The translations under genes and the position numbers were made by a program. Below, one piece after another: positions 34,867 to 48,108 of a DNA stretch of 64,000 nucleotides. Source of the DNA: Liolophura sinensis (Eukaryota > Mollusca > Polyplacophora > Chitonida > Chitonidae); assembly GCF_032854445.1 (NCBI RefSeq), contig NC_088295.1, forward strand, positions 81,016,644 to 81,080,643. Reading direction: 5' to 3'. The notes under the pieces are model-generated. The model did not search any database, had not been told where the DNA came from, and worked only from the letters and a program-made list of their open reading frames with translations. Position 1 is the first letter of the stretch. The number at the start of each line of letters is the position of its first letter.

Positions 34867-37099
34867 AGATCATGAATACATAGAACCGTAACTCAATTCC
34901 GGAAATAACACACGGGCTTTCAGCCTGTCCAATGATCACCGCCAATCGACATGTCAAACCTTAGAATAAATCTAAATGATTGTTTCAAAACGCAAAAACA
35001 TGAAGTGAAATCAAACGAGGCATTGACTGTAATTTATCAACACGATGTCTAATAAGATGGATAAGTACAGATGACAAAGCCACGGAGAGATGGCCACAAG
35101 GAACTTCCTCAACAGGCTCAATTTCCACGCTGTGTAAAGTCGCGTTCACACGAACACGATTTGTCATATCGACTCCTCAAATTCGACAAGTGGATGAAAA
35201 CTGGGACAAATCTGTTTTATCAGCTGCATTATCTCGATGCGATTTGCCCAATGCTGTGCCTACATGTAAAATCGCATGAAATAATGTATATCCTATCTCC
35301 ATGCAACTCTTCGAATACGACGAAATGTCTTCACAATCGCACCTTGTGAACGCGGCATACAGGCAGTCACACAATAAAATAAAGTATACATTTGTTCATC
35401 GTCTTTTCGGATGTTCCTGTAAATCTTTCTGTTGTGCGTTGATGAACTCATTTCGTACATTACCTTACATGAACTACTGATCTGCGTGCAGTACTGATAA
35501 GCCAAACCTATTTATGGAGCCTCACTCGACACGACAAAATACCATTAAAAGACATTGTTTCCGGTTCCATACAAATAAGTGAAGGGTAAGATTTGTTTTA
35601 ATATATTAGTATTTTACCTAACTACATAGTGCATCTGACATTAAGGAAATACCTTTACGAAAACAAATAATTTGCACAGGATAAATCCATTACTGTTACA
35701 TACCACGAGGGACAATAATCCTCAAAAACTGGCTTGAAGACGTCGATCGTTTATGCTCACTAATGGAGTTTATGTGCAGCGTACATGATGGCAATCACAC
35801 ATTAGGTAATCTTAAATCAGTTTGAAAATCAGATTCCCATGTATACAAGTATATTAATTATATATGTAAATTATATCCTCACGCCAGTTTGACTGTTAGA
35901 GTAATCAAGCAATTTTTATGGAAATGCCAGTGCAAAGATGATGATCCATTACATCTAATCATATAAAAAAATACAGCTGATACGACAAAAGTTATTCTCA
36001 CACATTAACATTTACAAAAATATACTCCAGTACTTGTATCACACAAATTACTATTTTTTCTTACTTCATGACCATCCTTAGTCAAGGGTAATACCAGGCC
36101 GCCTAGTCTTATTTAACAACGTTCTCCGGCAAAATTCGGCAACACTCGGTTACGCTCGTACGGGCTAGCTACTTGCAAGGTTTTTGAATGGCCATAAATA
36201 AAGACTACTGTTTTGCGGAAAATATAACTTGACGGCATGGACATTCTTATGTGCTGATATGTATACGATATTTAGCCGATAATATTACTTAGATTATACT
36301 GATATTTTATTTTTAACAGTTGAATGACAACCACTAACGAATAATATTTGTTTGCTTCTGTATAATATATCTCGGTACAATATTACATTTAAATTGTGAT
36401 GTACAGGTATCCTACAGTGAATTAATTGGGTGTCATATCTAACGAGTTTGAACATTGGGCTTAATTGTTTCTGTTTTACAGCAGTAGGCTTGTCAGTTTC
36501 CTGTATAGACCGATCCACAGCGATGTACCTCACACAAATTTTACAGCATATAAAATGTTTTAAGAACTCGAACTTATCATGTTTAGTGTGAGCATACACT
36601 CGTGAATTGTACCTTGGATATCATCTGGTACCCCATGTAACATGTGTTACGCCTTGCTATTACCTTGGTAGTTATATATCAAATATGGCTGCTGTTATAT
36701 TTTTGATGTGAGCTTTAACAGAGCACCAACTTGTGTATATACAGCAAGTGATTTGAGTGCCTTCAATATTCCAAACTTATTTTGAAAATAATTAGTTGGT
36801 ACATGATGCTATAAAAAGAAAAAAAAACATATATAGATCAACTAGTTAAACAAGCTTCACCGAGATGTTCAGTTTATATTCTGATTAACGCTTATCCCAG
36901 GAGAGTGTGACGTCAAGGATGGTCACGAAGTAAGATTTTTTCTAGAGCCGTCCAGATGTATATGGGTGTTCGATTTGAAAAATTCGGTGAAGTATCACAG
37001 ATGAACGAGAGGCGGGTATGCAGCTTTCATGACATTCAAGATGGCGAGTGAGACACCATTAGGTTATCGTACTATCCTGGTGCACCATACATTGTAGTA
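34867..37099. other. Intergenic, no gene recognised
   Basis: Separates two convergent receptor genes. Apart from the MITE-like element at 35141-35354 nothing recognisable was found. Confidence 0.45.
35141..35354. mobile_element. Small MITE-like element with CGCGTTCACA ends
   Basis: CGCGTTCACACGAACACGAT at the left and the inverted TCGCACCTTGTGAACGCG at the right give terminal inverted repeats of about 10-20 bases around 214 bases. The interior GATTTGTCATATCGACTC is related to the reverse complement of 38055-38190, so it is dispersed. No coding capacity. Confidence 0.5.
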
Positions 37100-37105
37100 T
37101 TTATT
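37100..37105 (-). terminator. Candidate poly(A) signal of lectin receptor A
   Basis: AATAAA on the minus strand, 46 bases after the stop codon at 37153-37151. Confidence 0.5.
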
Positions 37106-37150
37106 TTGTTCTATTGGTCGGTTCCAAGTGCCTGCTGCTTGTATGCTAGA

Positions 37151-40100
37151 TCAGATATCGCTGGACACGTGGTCGTACACTGAAAAATCGCCAACTCCAT
37201 CGGTAGGCGCACACGTTATATTGTCGATGTGCAGTTCATCGTAATTTTCGTTATTTTTCTTCGGGCTGCCTCTGGCGATGACATGATCGTAAGGGGAGGT
37301 CACCGAGGATTCGTTGTAATTTACATATGTAGGGTCCTTTCGGGACACAACTGATTGAAGCGGGGTTGGTTTCGTGTGGCATCCAGATGCCTTCGGGACA
37401 GCCAGTTTGTCGTAGTCTGCTCCTGGTTGTAAGGCATCATCCACCCTCTTATCCACACAGTTACTTTTAGGGCTTGTGATTCCGGCGTCGGAAGATGGTG
37501 TTTTTGCTTTGACCGTAGAGTAAAAAACTTCTTCCACAGTGTTATTCTTAATATTACCGTTGATGTACATGTTAGTTTGGTCGTGATTCGTATCCAGTTC
37601 AGTCATCCACACGATTGAGCCAGAACGCAAATCATAACCAACGTTGTGGTTGTACTGCTTTTCACGGCGAAGACGACTGTCGGGTGCCCCTGACTGTGAG
37701 GACCTCTTCCGAACCCTATGGAAAGTAAGTGCTTGAAGTATAGTGGGAAAATGGTATGACGAAAGCGAACATCGGATGTAGAGAAAGTTGCCATAGAAAT
37801 CATTTGTTTCTAAACCAAAACAAATTTACTATCTACTCACTATATATACTCATCTATATACTCACCTGCAAACAATCATCACAGTTACAACGCATAGAAC
37901 TAACAAACCCATCGACACACCAACGCCAGTGTACAGAGCTGGAATGAAAAACAGACTTTCAGATACACAGCACTTTGTCGAGCAACAAACATCGTTAGGC
38001 CTATATCGACAAAATCGAAGATAACAGAAAGCGTTAACAGGATACGATTTATTGCAATTTTTTGTGCAAGCTGTGTTTCACTCTACGTGTTCACACACTG
38101 CATGTTGTTTGTCTACAGCTTCAAATCCCACGAATCGCATGAAAAACTGGACGAGTTGACATGACAAATCGAATCATATGAATGATCGCGGCTGTTGAGG
38201 TTGAAGAAACTGTACTGTGATTCTTACCTGGTGACGACATTTCAGTATTGCTCATATCTAACGTCACACCCACTAGCGATTCATTGGTCACGTGATCTGT
38301 TTCCCCTGAGGGTTGGTGTGTAATGACAGTTGTGCGTGATGACTGAGATGACGGTGGATTAGTGTCCGTGATAACCGTGGATAGTTCATCAACTGTGGAC
38401 ACGTCAAGTGGATCAGTAGGGGTTTCCTCTACAATGATGGTCGCAGTTGTTGTCTCTAAATAATAACAACAGAAGAACAAAAACTGATATATGAATGACA
38501 TGCAATTTGTTACCTCGCTTGTTGTGCGGCCATTTCTCGTGCCATCGATTTCAAAATCGCATCACACCTTGCTAACAGTTTCAGACATGGCTGGAAACGT
38601 TTTACTTCCATTTCCAGGCAACTACCCTCTCTTAAAATTATTTATATTTTTGTATGAAAGATTGTGGTGTTGCTTTTATTAACGAAACTGGTATTTGGGA
38701 ATTTGATTTTGTATATATTGATTTACCAGCTGACGGCCGAAAATAACACCAATGTATGGTTACACTCAACCTATTGACATTCAGGCTATAGGCCTATGCG
38801 TCATTATTAAAATGACCTCGTAACGTAATGATCTACTGCCTATGCCCCATTTAAAAATTTACACCCACGGTCTATGTCTGCTTCGCACGCTATTGAATGA
38901 CGTGTTTGGTAACGCAATGTGACCAAGCATACTTTCTGGGGAGACCTTACAGCCTATTCAGTTCGCCGAGCAGTTATGGCTTGTAAGACTACAAAATAAC
39001 GACACACTGACAGGACAGCGGTAGAAATTCATTTCTATCATTGCAGAAAGGATAGTGGCTGCATTATCAAGTTATCAAATTACATTCGTAATACCTAAAT
39101 CACATCGCCTTATGGCGCATTAACAAAACAGCGGTAGGAGAAAGAACCTGGTGCGGTAAGGCGGAGAATAGGCTCCACAGAGGTACGATAAGAAAGTGCA
39201 AATTTCAAAATCCCAGCACATTTCAGTAAATTTCGGAATCAGAAGTATAAAACCTGGTCGAAGCACTCATTAAAATTATATTGGCGTAAAGGAGTTGGTT
39301 GCTTAGTAATAACCCTCCAATAACCCGCTCTCGATCAAAAACGCCAATTTGTCGTTCAAACGAGGCACTGTTTCTTTTTAATTTACAGTATGAAATCAAC
39401 GTTAACCGGAAAAATATCTTCACTAAAACCTTCAGGGGTGCATTTCTACGTGCTGTCAAAGTTTCGTTTTGGTTAACTTTTGTCTTCATATGTAAAACAT
39501 AAACTTTACAATGTGATCAGCTTTGTTATATTTTAGCGAGTTTAAAATCTGTATTTCTGCCCTGGTCTATCAGGCGGAGAACAGGTTGCATATCGCGGAA
39601 AAGAGCGAATCTTTGTGGCTCTTTTTTTTTTTCCTTGGAAATATACTTTTGTGTGAGTAAAGATAAAGGCCTTCTTGCATTAAATAAGTGTTATCATGAA
39701 TTAGAACGTATAAGCTATGGTATTACATAGTATTTGGCAACTATAGCGACATCATACATGAATACTGCTTGAGTGAGTGAGTGAGTGCTTGAGAGCTCAT
39801 GTGATCCTCTAACTATCATCAATATTAATGCTATGCGTAACGGAAGTATAAGGCTGAAAGTTACATCTGTTATACATGTATTTGATGGACTGATACATGA
39901 CTGCGTGCTCAAGAGTGTTGCAGAGTTAAATTTGTGGTGCAGGGATTTTCATAACTCTACAGTGTGTACTGCAAGAAAAAAAATTATTTCAGTGTGACTT
40001 CAGCCGGTTACAATTTTTCGATTTTATGACCTATGCATCTCTCCAGTGCATGTTTGGAACTGTATAAGCCACATGCATGTCATATAACAGGAAAAGAAGA

Positions 40101-43100
40101 GTAAAACAGAACTGAAAAAAGAAGTAGCCTTACGAGTGTGTCAGCAGCTCTCACTCACAACTATAGTCAATTTCGGTTCCTGAGGTGCACAGGTTTTTGC
40201 ACTGGGGCCGATTCCCCGCCTTACCATACCAGGTCCTTTGATTTACGAAGTTTTGTGAAAGTTTTCTCTGCATTACAAGTACCGTAGGGTAAGGCACAAG
40301 CAGCTGGGATGTACGGGTATGACCTTGGGCACCAATGCGCTTCTAACCCTGATCCTTTCCACACCAGGCATTTTCGGAGATAATCTTGTTTGACATCGGG
40401 CCACATATCCGATACCAATCGACCTGAAAGAAATAAAGAAAAGCATACAAAAAGCACCCCTTTGTTCTTTGAATTTGAAAGATCAAAATATGTCGGCACG
40501 TTCATGATTCTATCTGTGATACAAAATTAAGGCTTGAAGTGATACAGGGAGGGAAATAGAGAAGAGGTTTTTGAAATGAAAAACAACATTGTTGAGAGAA
40601 TATATGTAGCAGTATCACCGTCAATGTAACAGTCTCGCCGTCAACGTAACATTGTCATCCCCAATGTAACAGTCTTGGTGTCGACGTAACAGTTTCACTG
40701 TCAATGTAAAGGCCTCGTCGTCAGTTTAACGGTCTCACCGTGAATGCAACAGCCTCTTCGGCAGTGTTACTGTCTCACCGTCAGTATAACAGTTTCGCCG
40801 TCAGTGTAGCAGTCTCACCGTCATTGTAACAGTCTCACCGTCAATGTAACAATTTAATTGTCAGTGTAACAGTCTAAGCGTCAAAGTATCAGTCTCACCG
40901 TTCATGTATCAGACGCATTGTCATTGTAACAGTCTCACTGTCAACGTCAGCCTCACCGTCGATGTCGCAGTCTCATCGTCAATGTAACAGTCTCACCGTC
41001 AACATAACAGTCTCACCGTTAGTGTAACAGTCTCACTCTCAGTGTAACAGTCTAACCGTCAATGTAACAGTCACGCCGTCAGTCTAACAGTCTCACCGTC
41101 CATGTATCAGTCTCACCGTCTATGTATCAGTCTCACGGTCCATGTATCATTCTCATTGTCAATGTAACAGTCTCACTGTCAATGCAGCAGTCTCACCGTC
41201 AACGTAGTAGCCTCGCCGTGACAGTATTAAAGTCAATGTCACTTCCAATGTAACATTCTCACCGCCAATGTAACAGCCTAGCCGTCAGTGTAGGCCTAAC
41301 AGTCTCGTCGTTAATGTAACAGTCTCACCGCCATTGTAACTGTCTCGTCGTCCATGTATCAGTCTCACTATCAATGTCACAGCCCCACCGTCAGTGTAGC
41401 AATCTCACCGTCAATGTAACAGTCTCACCGTTAATGAAGCGCCACTTGGCGGGCCCCACTCCCAGCCATAGCGAACCGCTCGAGAAAATGTCGTAAAGAC
41501 TATCCTGCAGCAAAGGAGATTCCCAATTTAGTTTCGCCAGAGTTCCACCACCTTGCTCACACATGAGTCCTGCAGACGTCCACTTGAGCTTGTATTTTGT
41601 GATCCACAGGAAGGAACTGCCGTATTTTACGAACTCTTTGACAGAAGGACGCTTCCCTAAATTAATGCAGCAAAAGATATTTAAGTGATACATGAAACGC
41701 GTGGTTTTTATTTCTCAATACGTAGTATATGATGTGGCCTAATGTATAAAACTACAAAAACGATTATCGGCTTTCTTCTTGGGGGGTAAAATGGCTGTAA
41801 ATTACAGTTTTCGAAGACCAAAGACGATCAGTCCGGAAATTAAGCTAAATAGCCTACTATTCAGTAGGCTAAAGTTTTTTAATTTCAAAAACTTCTAAAT
41901 ATGTTTTGCCAAGACATGGTTAATCAACTGCCGACGTGACATTAAGCCATACTTACTCATTCAAAACAAGTTTGAAAGAGCTCATATAGTATGGTGGGGG
42001 GAGGGAGTGGTGGTAAATTAACATTTAATCAAAAATTATCGATCTCGATAACTTTTATTGATATTACTCGGTTAAATATTAATTTGACCCCTCATAAAAT
42101 ACAAACACCGGTACGTGTATTTGTCTAGAACTACAAAACCTCTTGGATTACAAAGTTATACAAGCTATTGGTTTTATGTTTGACATCAGATTATGCAAGA
42201 ATATTTAAGAATAAGGCGGTGGTCAGTTTCTTGGAAAGGGGAAACCAGGGTGTCTTTATGAAACCACCAGGCTCTGGAAACTAACTGAAAAACATTCTAA
42301 GAAGTGACACCTAGATTTTTAACTACAGAGAGTGCTGAATGTGTATAACATATCGGTGGGAGAAGACTAGCTTCAAAGTAGACCACCTATACAACCGAGA
42401 GTGAAAAAAGTGGAATATCGAAACATGTCCTGCTCGACGAAAGGATATCGCCAGCCCTTCAAGTTTTTCAATCGAATCAAAAGAGAACCAACTTAATGAC
42501 CCACCTCAAGACAATCACTAATAAATATAAATTTGAAAATGTATCACAGCTGCTGTTCTTACCAGACTGGCATAAGGCTCTGTATTCTTTGTCACATCGT
42601 TTAGCCTCTCTTCTGATTTTATAATAGCCAGCATTCACTGTTTCACAGCTGTTGTCATCTTCAGTTAGGTGTTCTGCTCTTACTACAATACAGTAGGTAT
42701 ATTCAGTGAGTGGTGAAGCTGTAAGTCGTTACGAGGTACCCCGTTAATCAATACTAAAGTATAAATAAAACTATTTAAAACTTACTATCGAATCGGTGTG
42801 TGTTTGTTCCCTTCACTACACCTCCGTCCCATCTGAAAGGGTCCTCGCAGTCATATTTCCGAGAACGAGAGATGCTGTTTGAACAGCCGCATTGAGACTC
42901 CTGAAATATGGTTTCATAATAAAAAAAATTCGTTGGGATTGTAAAGAGAAAACAGCACCGCGGACAGACCCACCTTAACACAGTCAGCCATAGATAGAGA
43001 ACAGTAAAGCAGACAGATCCACGTTAATAAATTAATCATAAACAAAAACAGCACTGCAGTCAGGTCCACCTTCAAAAAAGTGATTAGCTAGAGAGAACAG

Positions 43101-45753
43101 TACTGTAGACAGATCTGCCTTAACACAAGTAATCAGCAACAGACAACAGCACCGCAGACATCTTCCTTAACAAAGGTGATCAGCAACAGGGAGCAGCACT
43201 GCAAACATTTCTGCCTTAACAAACGTGATCAGCAACAAAGAATAGTACTACAGAGAGATCCATCTTAACAGAGTCAGTCATAAATAGAGAGCAGTCAAGC
43301 ACAGATCCACGTTAATAAATTAATTAATCGTAAACAAAAAACAGCACTGAGGCCAGATCCACCTTCACAAAAAGTGATCAGCAACAGAGAACAGGTAATC
43401 AGCAACAGAGAACAGCACTGCAGACATCTTCCTTTACAAAGATGATCAGCAACAAACAACAGCACTGCAGACATATCTGACTTAACAACGTGATCAGCAA
43501 CAGAAAACAGTACTACAGAGAGATCTGTCTTAACAAAGGTGATAAGCAACAAATAAAACAACTGCAAACAGATCTGCCTTAACAAAGGTGACCAGCAACT
43601 GGGAAGAGTACTGCAGATAAAACTGCCTTAACAAAGGTGATCAGCAACAGAAAACAGTACTACAGAGAGATCTGCCTTAACAAAGGTGATAAGCAACAAA
43701 GAAAAGAACTGCAAACAGATCTGCCTTAACAAAGGTGATCAGCAACTGGGAACAGTACTGCAGATAGAACTGCCTTAACAAAGGTGATCAGCAACAGAGA
43801 ACAGCACTGCAGACAGATCTGCTTTAACCAAGGTGATCAGCAACAAGGAACAGCACTGCAGACAGATCTGCCTTAACAAATGTGATGAGCAACACGAAAT
43901 AGTACTGCAGAGAGATCTGCCATTAAAAAAGGTGATCAGCAAGAGAGAACAGTACTGCAGACAGATCTGCCTTTACGAAGGTGATCAGCAACAAGGAACA
44001 GCACTGCAGACAGATCGGCCTTAACGAAAGTGATCAGCAACAGAGAACAGCACTGGAGACAGACCTACCTGAACAAAGGTGATCTGCAACAGGGAATAGT
44101 ACTGCAGAGAAATCTGCCTTAACAAAGGTGATCAGCAACAGGGAACAGCAATGCAGATGGTCGCGGGTTTCCCCCTGGCTCTGCCCGGTTTCCTTCCACT
44201 ATAATGCTGGAACTAAGATGATTAGCAACAGAGAAAAGCACTGCAGACAGATCTGCTTTAACAAAGGTGATCATCAACAGAGAACAGCACTACAGACAGA
44301 TCTGCCTGAACAAAGGTGATCAACAACAGAGAACAGCACTGAATACAGATCTGCCTTAACAACGGTGATCAGCAGCAGGGAACAGCACTACAGACAGATC
44401 TGCCTTAACCAAGTTGTTTCAGCAACAGAGAACAGTACTGTAGACAGATCTGCCTTAACAAATTCAGTCATAAACAGAGAACAGTACTGAGCCATCATAA
44501 GAGAGTAAATCTTCAACAAAAAACAGTACAACAGACAGGTCCTCCTTAACAAAGTCAGTTACAGACAGAGAAAAGTACTGCAGACAAATCCCCCTTAACA
44601 AATTCAGTCATAAATGGAGAACTGAACTCTTGATAGATCCACCCTAACAAACGTGACCATAAACACACCTTTACTTCTGACAGATTGACCCTAACGAAGA
44701 CTACTAAAAATCAAGACCAGTGCCTTAGACAGATTCACCATAACAACGACAAACCTCTATCATATGCTATTACCATTACAAATGTATTCAAGGGAGCCGG
44801 TCCCTAGATGATCTACTTTCTCTTAAGACAGAAAACCAAGAACCCAAAACACGACCATCATACATGTAGATTTACCTACATAATATGCAAAAACGAAGAA
44901 AAGAACAAAGCAATAGACAGGCTCCATATAGAGAAACTATAATTGAGAAGGACAAGTCTGCACATCAATTTAATAATGACGTAAGTAAAAAGACTGCGCA
45001 TCACTCACTTTTACATAGGCACAATGAAAGGAATAACAAGTTTGTAGACATTCGCTCAGGCTGTTACTCGGGTGGAAATCAACATCCTGAGCTATGTTAT
45101 CTGAACACCCTTTCCACGTACCATAATAGTAAGATGAATTATCTGTGAACAAAAAGAACAAAACGTTAATTTCCGCCTAAACTGCAGTCTCACGGGAACA
45201 GATTACTTTAGTAAAGGTGATGAAATCATGACTGTACATACGGAGTCAAATTTCTTAATATACAAAAGATAAATGAACAAATATTGTTTGTTATTGTATA
45301 GAGCTTGAGACATGGAGAACGGCCTGTCTTATTCATTTGCACCTGTAGTCCACACCCTGGAAACCCTTCCACCGACCCACACTTGGTTTATCCTTGCGGA
45401 AATCAAGGTGTCGACGTCTTTGGTGTCTTGACTGGGAATGGCTAGATCTCCGCCACGGTCAATGCAACACTCTCTGGCATCATTCCAAGACGAGAATGTT
45501 TCCCTAGTAATGCACAAGCTGTTCGCTGTTACACTACAAAAATCATTCTCTGCAACAACACAAAAATAGGTAATCACAGCATGGCCAAATTTCCATAAAT
45601 AACACATAATACTATACCACCTGGTTACTCAATCAAATTGTTACATTGCTCTGAAAGACTATTTATTCATGGAGCTTGATGACACGTACCCTGAGCAGCC
45701 ACACAGGAGCAGGAGGCGTGTAGGGTTAACAGCAATACAGAAATGTACATCAT
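37151..45753 (-). CDS. C-type lectin-like/WSC-like receptor A with ITIM-type tail
   Basis: Ten coding exons: 45753-45690, 45549-45343, 45142-45009, 42900-42786, 42682-42563, 41656-41429, 40423-40283, 38455-38228, 37938-37866, 37715-37151; 624 residues, all phases agree. Signal peptide at 1-20. Residues 22-90: first half of a C-type-lectin-like domain (SWNDARECC, RGGDLA, VWVGG). Residues 91-173: Cys-rich WSC-like module (WKGCSDN, LSECLQTC, SQCGCSN). Residues 174-213: second half of that lectin fold, ending YRALCQ. Residues 214-336: second lectin-like domain (CEQGGGTLAKL, LWLGV, KCLVWKGSG, ACAL). Residues 337-412: Ser/Thr-rich stalk. Membrane helix 413-436 (YTGVGVSMGLLVLCVVTVMI). The tail carries DYDKL, TYVNY, SPYDHV, NYDEL and SVYDHV; the SxYDHV pair fits the ITIM consensus. 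EPN/QPD and WND calcium-site motifs are absent, so classical sugar binding is unlikely. The gene is convergent with the EGF receptor. The WSC label is tentative. Confidence 0.85.
38055..38190 (-). repeat. Partial copy of the 35.1-kb MITE-like repeat
   Basis: In intron 8 of lectin receptor A. The reverse complement contains GATTTGTCATGTCAACTCGT and GTTTTTCATGCGATTCGTG, matching the interior of the element at 35141-35354. The terminal repeats are not intact. Confidence 0.45.
40605..41428. repeat. 20-bp minisatellite starting at a 5' splice site
   Basis: About 40 units of CAGTCTCACCGTCAATGTAA on the plus strand (minus-strand unit GTGAGACTGTTACATTGACG). It occupies most of intron 6 of lectin receptor A and abuts exon 6 exactly: the exon's last bases ATTAACG and the donor GTGAGACTG form the first unit. 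Most units keep CG|GTGAGA, so the array is a series of donor-like sites. Confidence 0.9.
42945..44650. repeat. 49-bp minisatellite in lectin receptor A intron 3
   Basis: More than 30 units with a 49-base period (GACAGATCTGCCTTAACAAA, then GGTGATCAGCAACAGAGAAC and AGCACTGCA). Units are most alike around 43600-44400 and degenerate at both ends. A SINE fragment is embedded at 44152-44213. Cys-rich open frames inside the array (for example 43585-43295, minus) are by-products. Confidence 0.9.
44152..44213 (+). repeat. SINE family A middle fragment inside the minisatellite
   Basis: GATGGTCGCGGGTTTCCCCC, CTGGCTCTGCCCGGTTTCC and ACTATAATGCTGG match the SINE middle without head or tail. Both borders fall inside a 49-bp unit. 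Confidence 0.75.
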
Positions 45754-48108
45754 AACGGTAGATATTCAACTGCTTCTTCAGGTTATCATCCGCACGCAGT
45801 GGGAGTACATCTGTCATCTTTCATCAGCCGAAGCTGTGGCCATTGTTGGTACGTTACTAACTTGAAGGGAATGCTCACATTATAATAATATACACGAGAA
45901 TAAATAACGTGAGCTCAATCGTTCAGCTTGGTTACACGACACTGCCTGGGAACGGTCAAAAACAGCAAACACCGTGGCTCTGCTATCTATGGTAGCTGGA
46001 TCAAACCATATTTATGATAATGTATACAGTTCTTATCAAGTGCTAAAACCTCTGATGCACTTTGTTGTCAGCCGACTTATTCTTGGAATATGCTATTCAG
46101 AACACAATCGCATAAAATTCAACTACAAAAAATTTCCATTATATATTTCAAGTTCCGTTCACTCTCTTGAAAATACGTGAATCTGTAAGACGTGATCGCG
46201 TGAGAGGGTGAGGCTGTCCACACCTGTATGAGGTGACAACATTTTATTTCATTCGCTTACACAGATCATGTAACAACCATATAGCACGTTTATCGGTGAA
46301 AACACACTTTTAAAGAGCTATTCTACCATGATTTACGACAGCAGTCTGCAATGAGTATCAATGACGGTCATTTTTAACATCTTGTAATGTTATTAATGTA
46401 AACATTTTTAGAATACTAGGATATTAAAACAAAGAGAATTTCATAAAGGAATGCATACTCCTACAAAAGCTCACTACTAAACAAACTGCAAGAGCACTTT
46501 TGGTACAGTTCTTATGTAAAAGTTTTACTGTCATGTGGTGCAAATTTGCTCCCGTATAGCTATTTGCATGAGGAAGTCAACCCTGTCATATTTATGCTTT
46601 TTTATCAACACGATATTGCGTTGCTACACACCAAGAGGTCATATTAAGACACTCTAATTCTGGTACAGGCCCGAGTTGGTCTCGATCACATATAGCAGCC
46701 ATTTTGTCTCCAGCAAACTAGATTCTTGTTTAGCAGACCACAATATTAACGTGTTCACATCCTCGGTTAAAACACTCTTCTGTGCATGATGAACGAATAT
46801 GTGGGACTACATTATACAGTTCATTTAAACACTGTATCTCGTTGTCCCGTTGTCAATTTCTAAACTTAAGCTGGGGTCTTGTCAATTTCTCCAAACAATA
46901 ATAAGTATAAAGTTTGCTGGATTATTATTGACAAAGATGAGGCAATTGGATTGAAACCAACATTACAAGCATTGAATCAAGCCTATTCTCCTGTGACGTG
47001 ATGCAAATTAGTGCTATGGTAATGTAGAACTTCCAATCAATCAGATGAACAACGAACAAAATGAAGAACAAAGGGGCTTTTTTACATAGCTAGGTGCACA
47101 TGCGGTTAAAGTTTGATGAAAAGAGATATCATGTTGACAAGCAGTCACAAAATAGGGTTCTTCTCAATAGCTATATGCACATGTGGTGTAGACATGTGAC
47201 TATACAAGCGTTTATCAAGGTTTTCAAGGATATGAACGGACGAGCGGACTGACGCCAACCGTTACGACAATACCCTATGCATCTTCTGTGAAGGGGTAAA
47301 AAGGCAGACGAAATACTTCGACAATAACTAGGCTAGTAAATAAGACGAGTTGGAACCTAGTCAGATAACCTTATTGAAGACTTTGTCGCCAATGTAAATA
47401 GTATGACAGTTAATTTAAAGTAGGGGCTGAGAGGAAGTGTTTTGTTTGCTGGTTTGTAGGTCAAAAGTTTATCGCTTTCATCAATATTTTTCGTGATTTC
47501 ACGACGGTGTCTCCATGTTGGATCCCAATTTATTGTTCTGTCTAACTACCCTACCGACTAACACGGCATCCTTTACAGTCTTTGTTGAGTAAATGTAAAA
47601 GTTTGGCCATTTCAAAGTCTTATATATATATATATATATGTATGTACGAAGAATGGCCAGGCTGGCACCAACAGGGTAATAATGGGTCCCGTGAGTGACG
47701 CACACATGGGGTGTGTCCAAAACCCAGCTGAGACAATGTAAAATTCATAACTTTGTAACATAACATAAATTTGGTAATACTCATGGTTCTTGTAGAACCA
47801 GGAACCTGCATATAAAAGTCGACTCTTTGTTCTTTTTATGCAGCAATATTTTGATGCCATTAAAAGATGTGCAACTCTATGAGGACTGCCTGAGTAATAA
47901 CTTAATGGAACTGATGCCTGGAGTGACTCATCTGACACCCATACAGAAGTAGTGTTATACTAACACGGGGCAGGCCAAAGGGTGGTCTAATCCTGTTGGT
48001 GAGATTAAAAACAAATCCGCCATTGGAGTGGTATGGCTTATAGTTTGTGTTCGTCATTTGTACGGTCAGACAGACGAACCGACAGAGGAACATTTTGACT
48101 CAAGTGTT
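45754..48108. other. Upstream flank of lectin receptor A
   Basis: No gene recognised. It should hold the promoter of lectin receptor A (minus strand from 45753). There is a short (TA)n run at 47622-47640. Several short open frames lack any domain-like feature. Confidence 0.4.

Noticed and set aside
43295-43585. 96-codon minus frame rich in Cys and Leu, toxin- or defensin-like at a glance
   Set aside because: Produced by the 49-bp minisatellite; regular Cys spacing mirrors the repeat unit.
40605-44650. Regularly spaced repeats resembling a CRISPR array
   Set aside because: Eukaryotic introns with head-to-tail minisatellites; there are no unique spacers between units.
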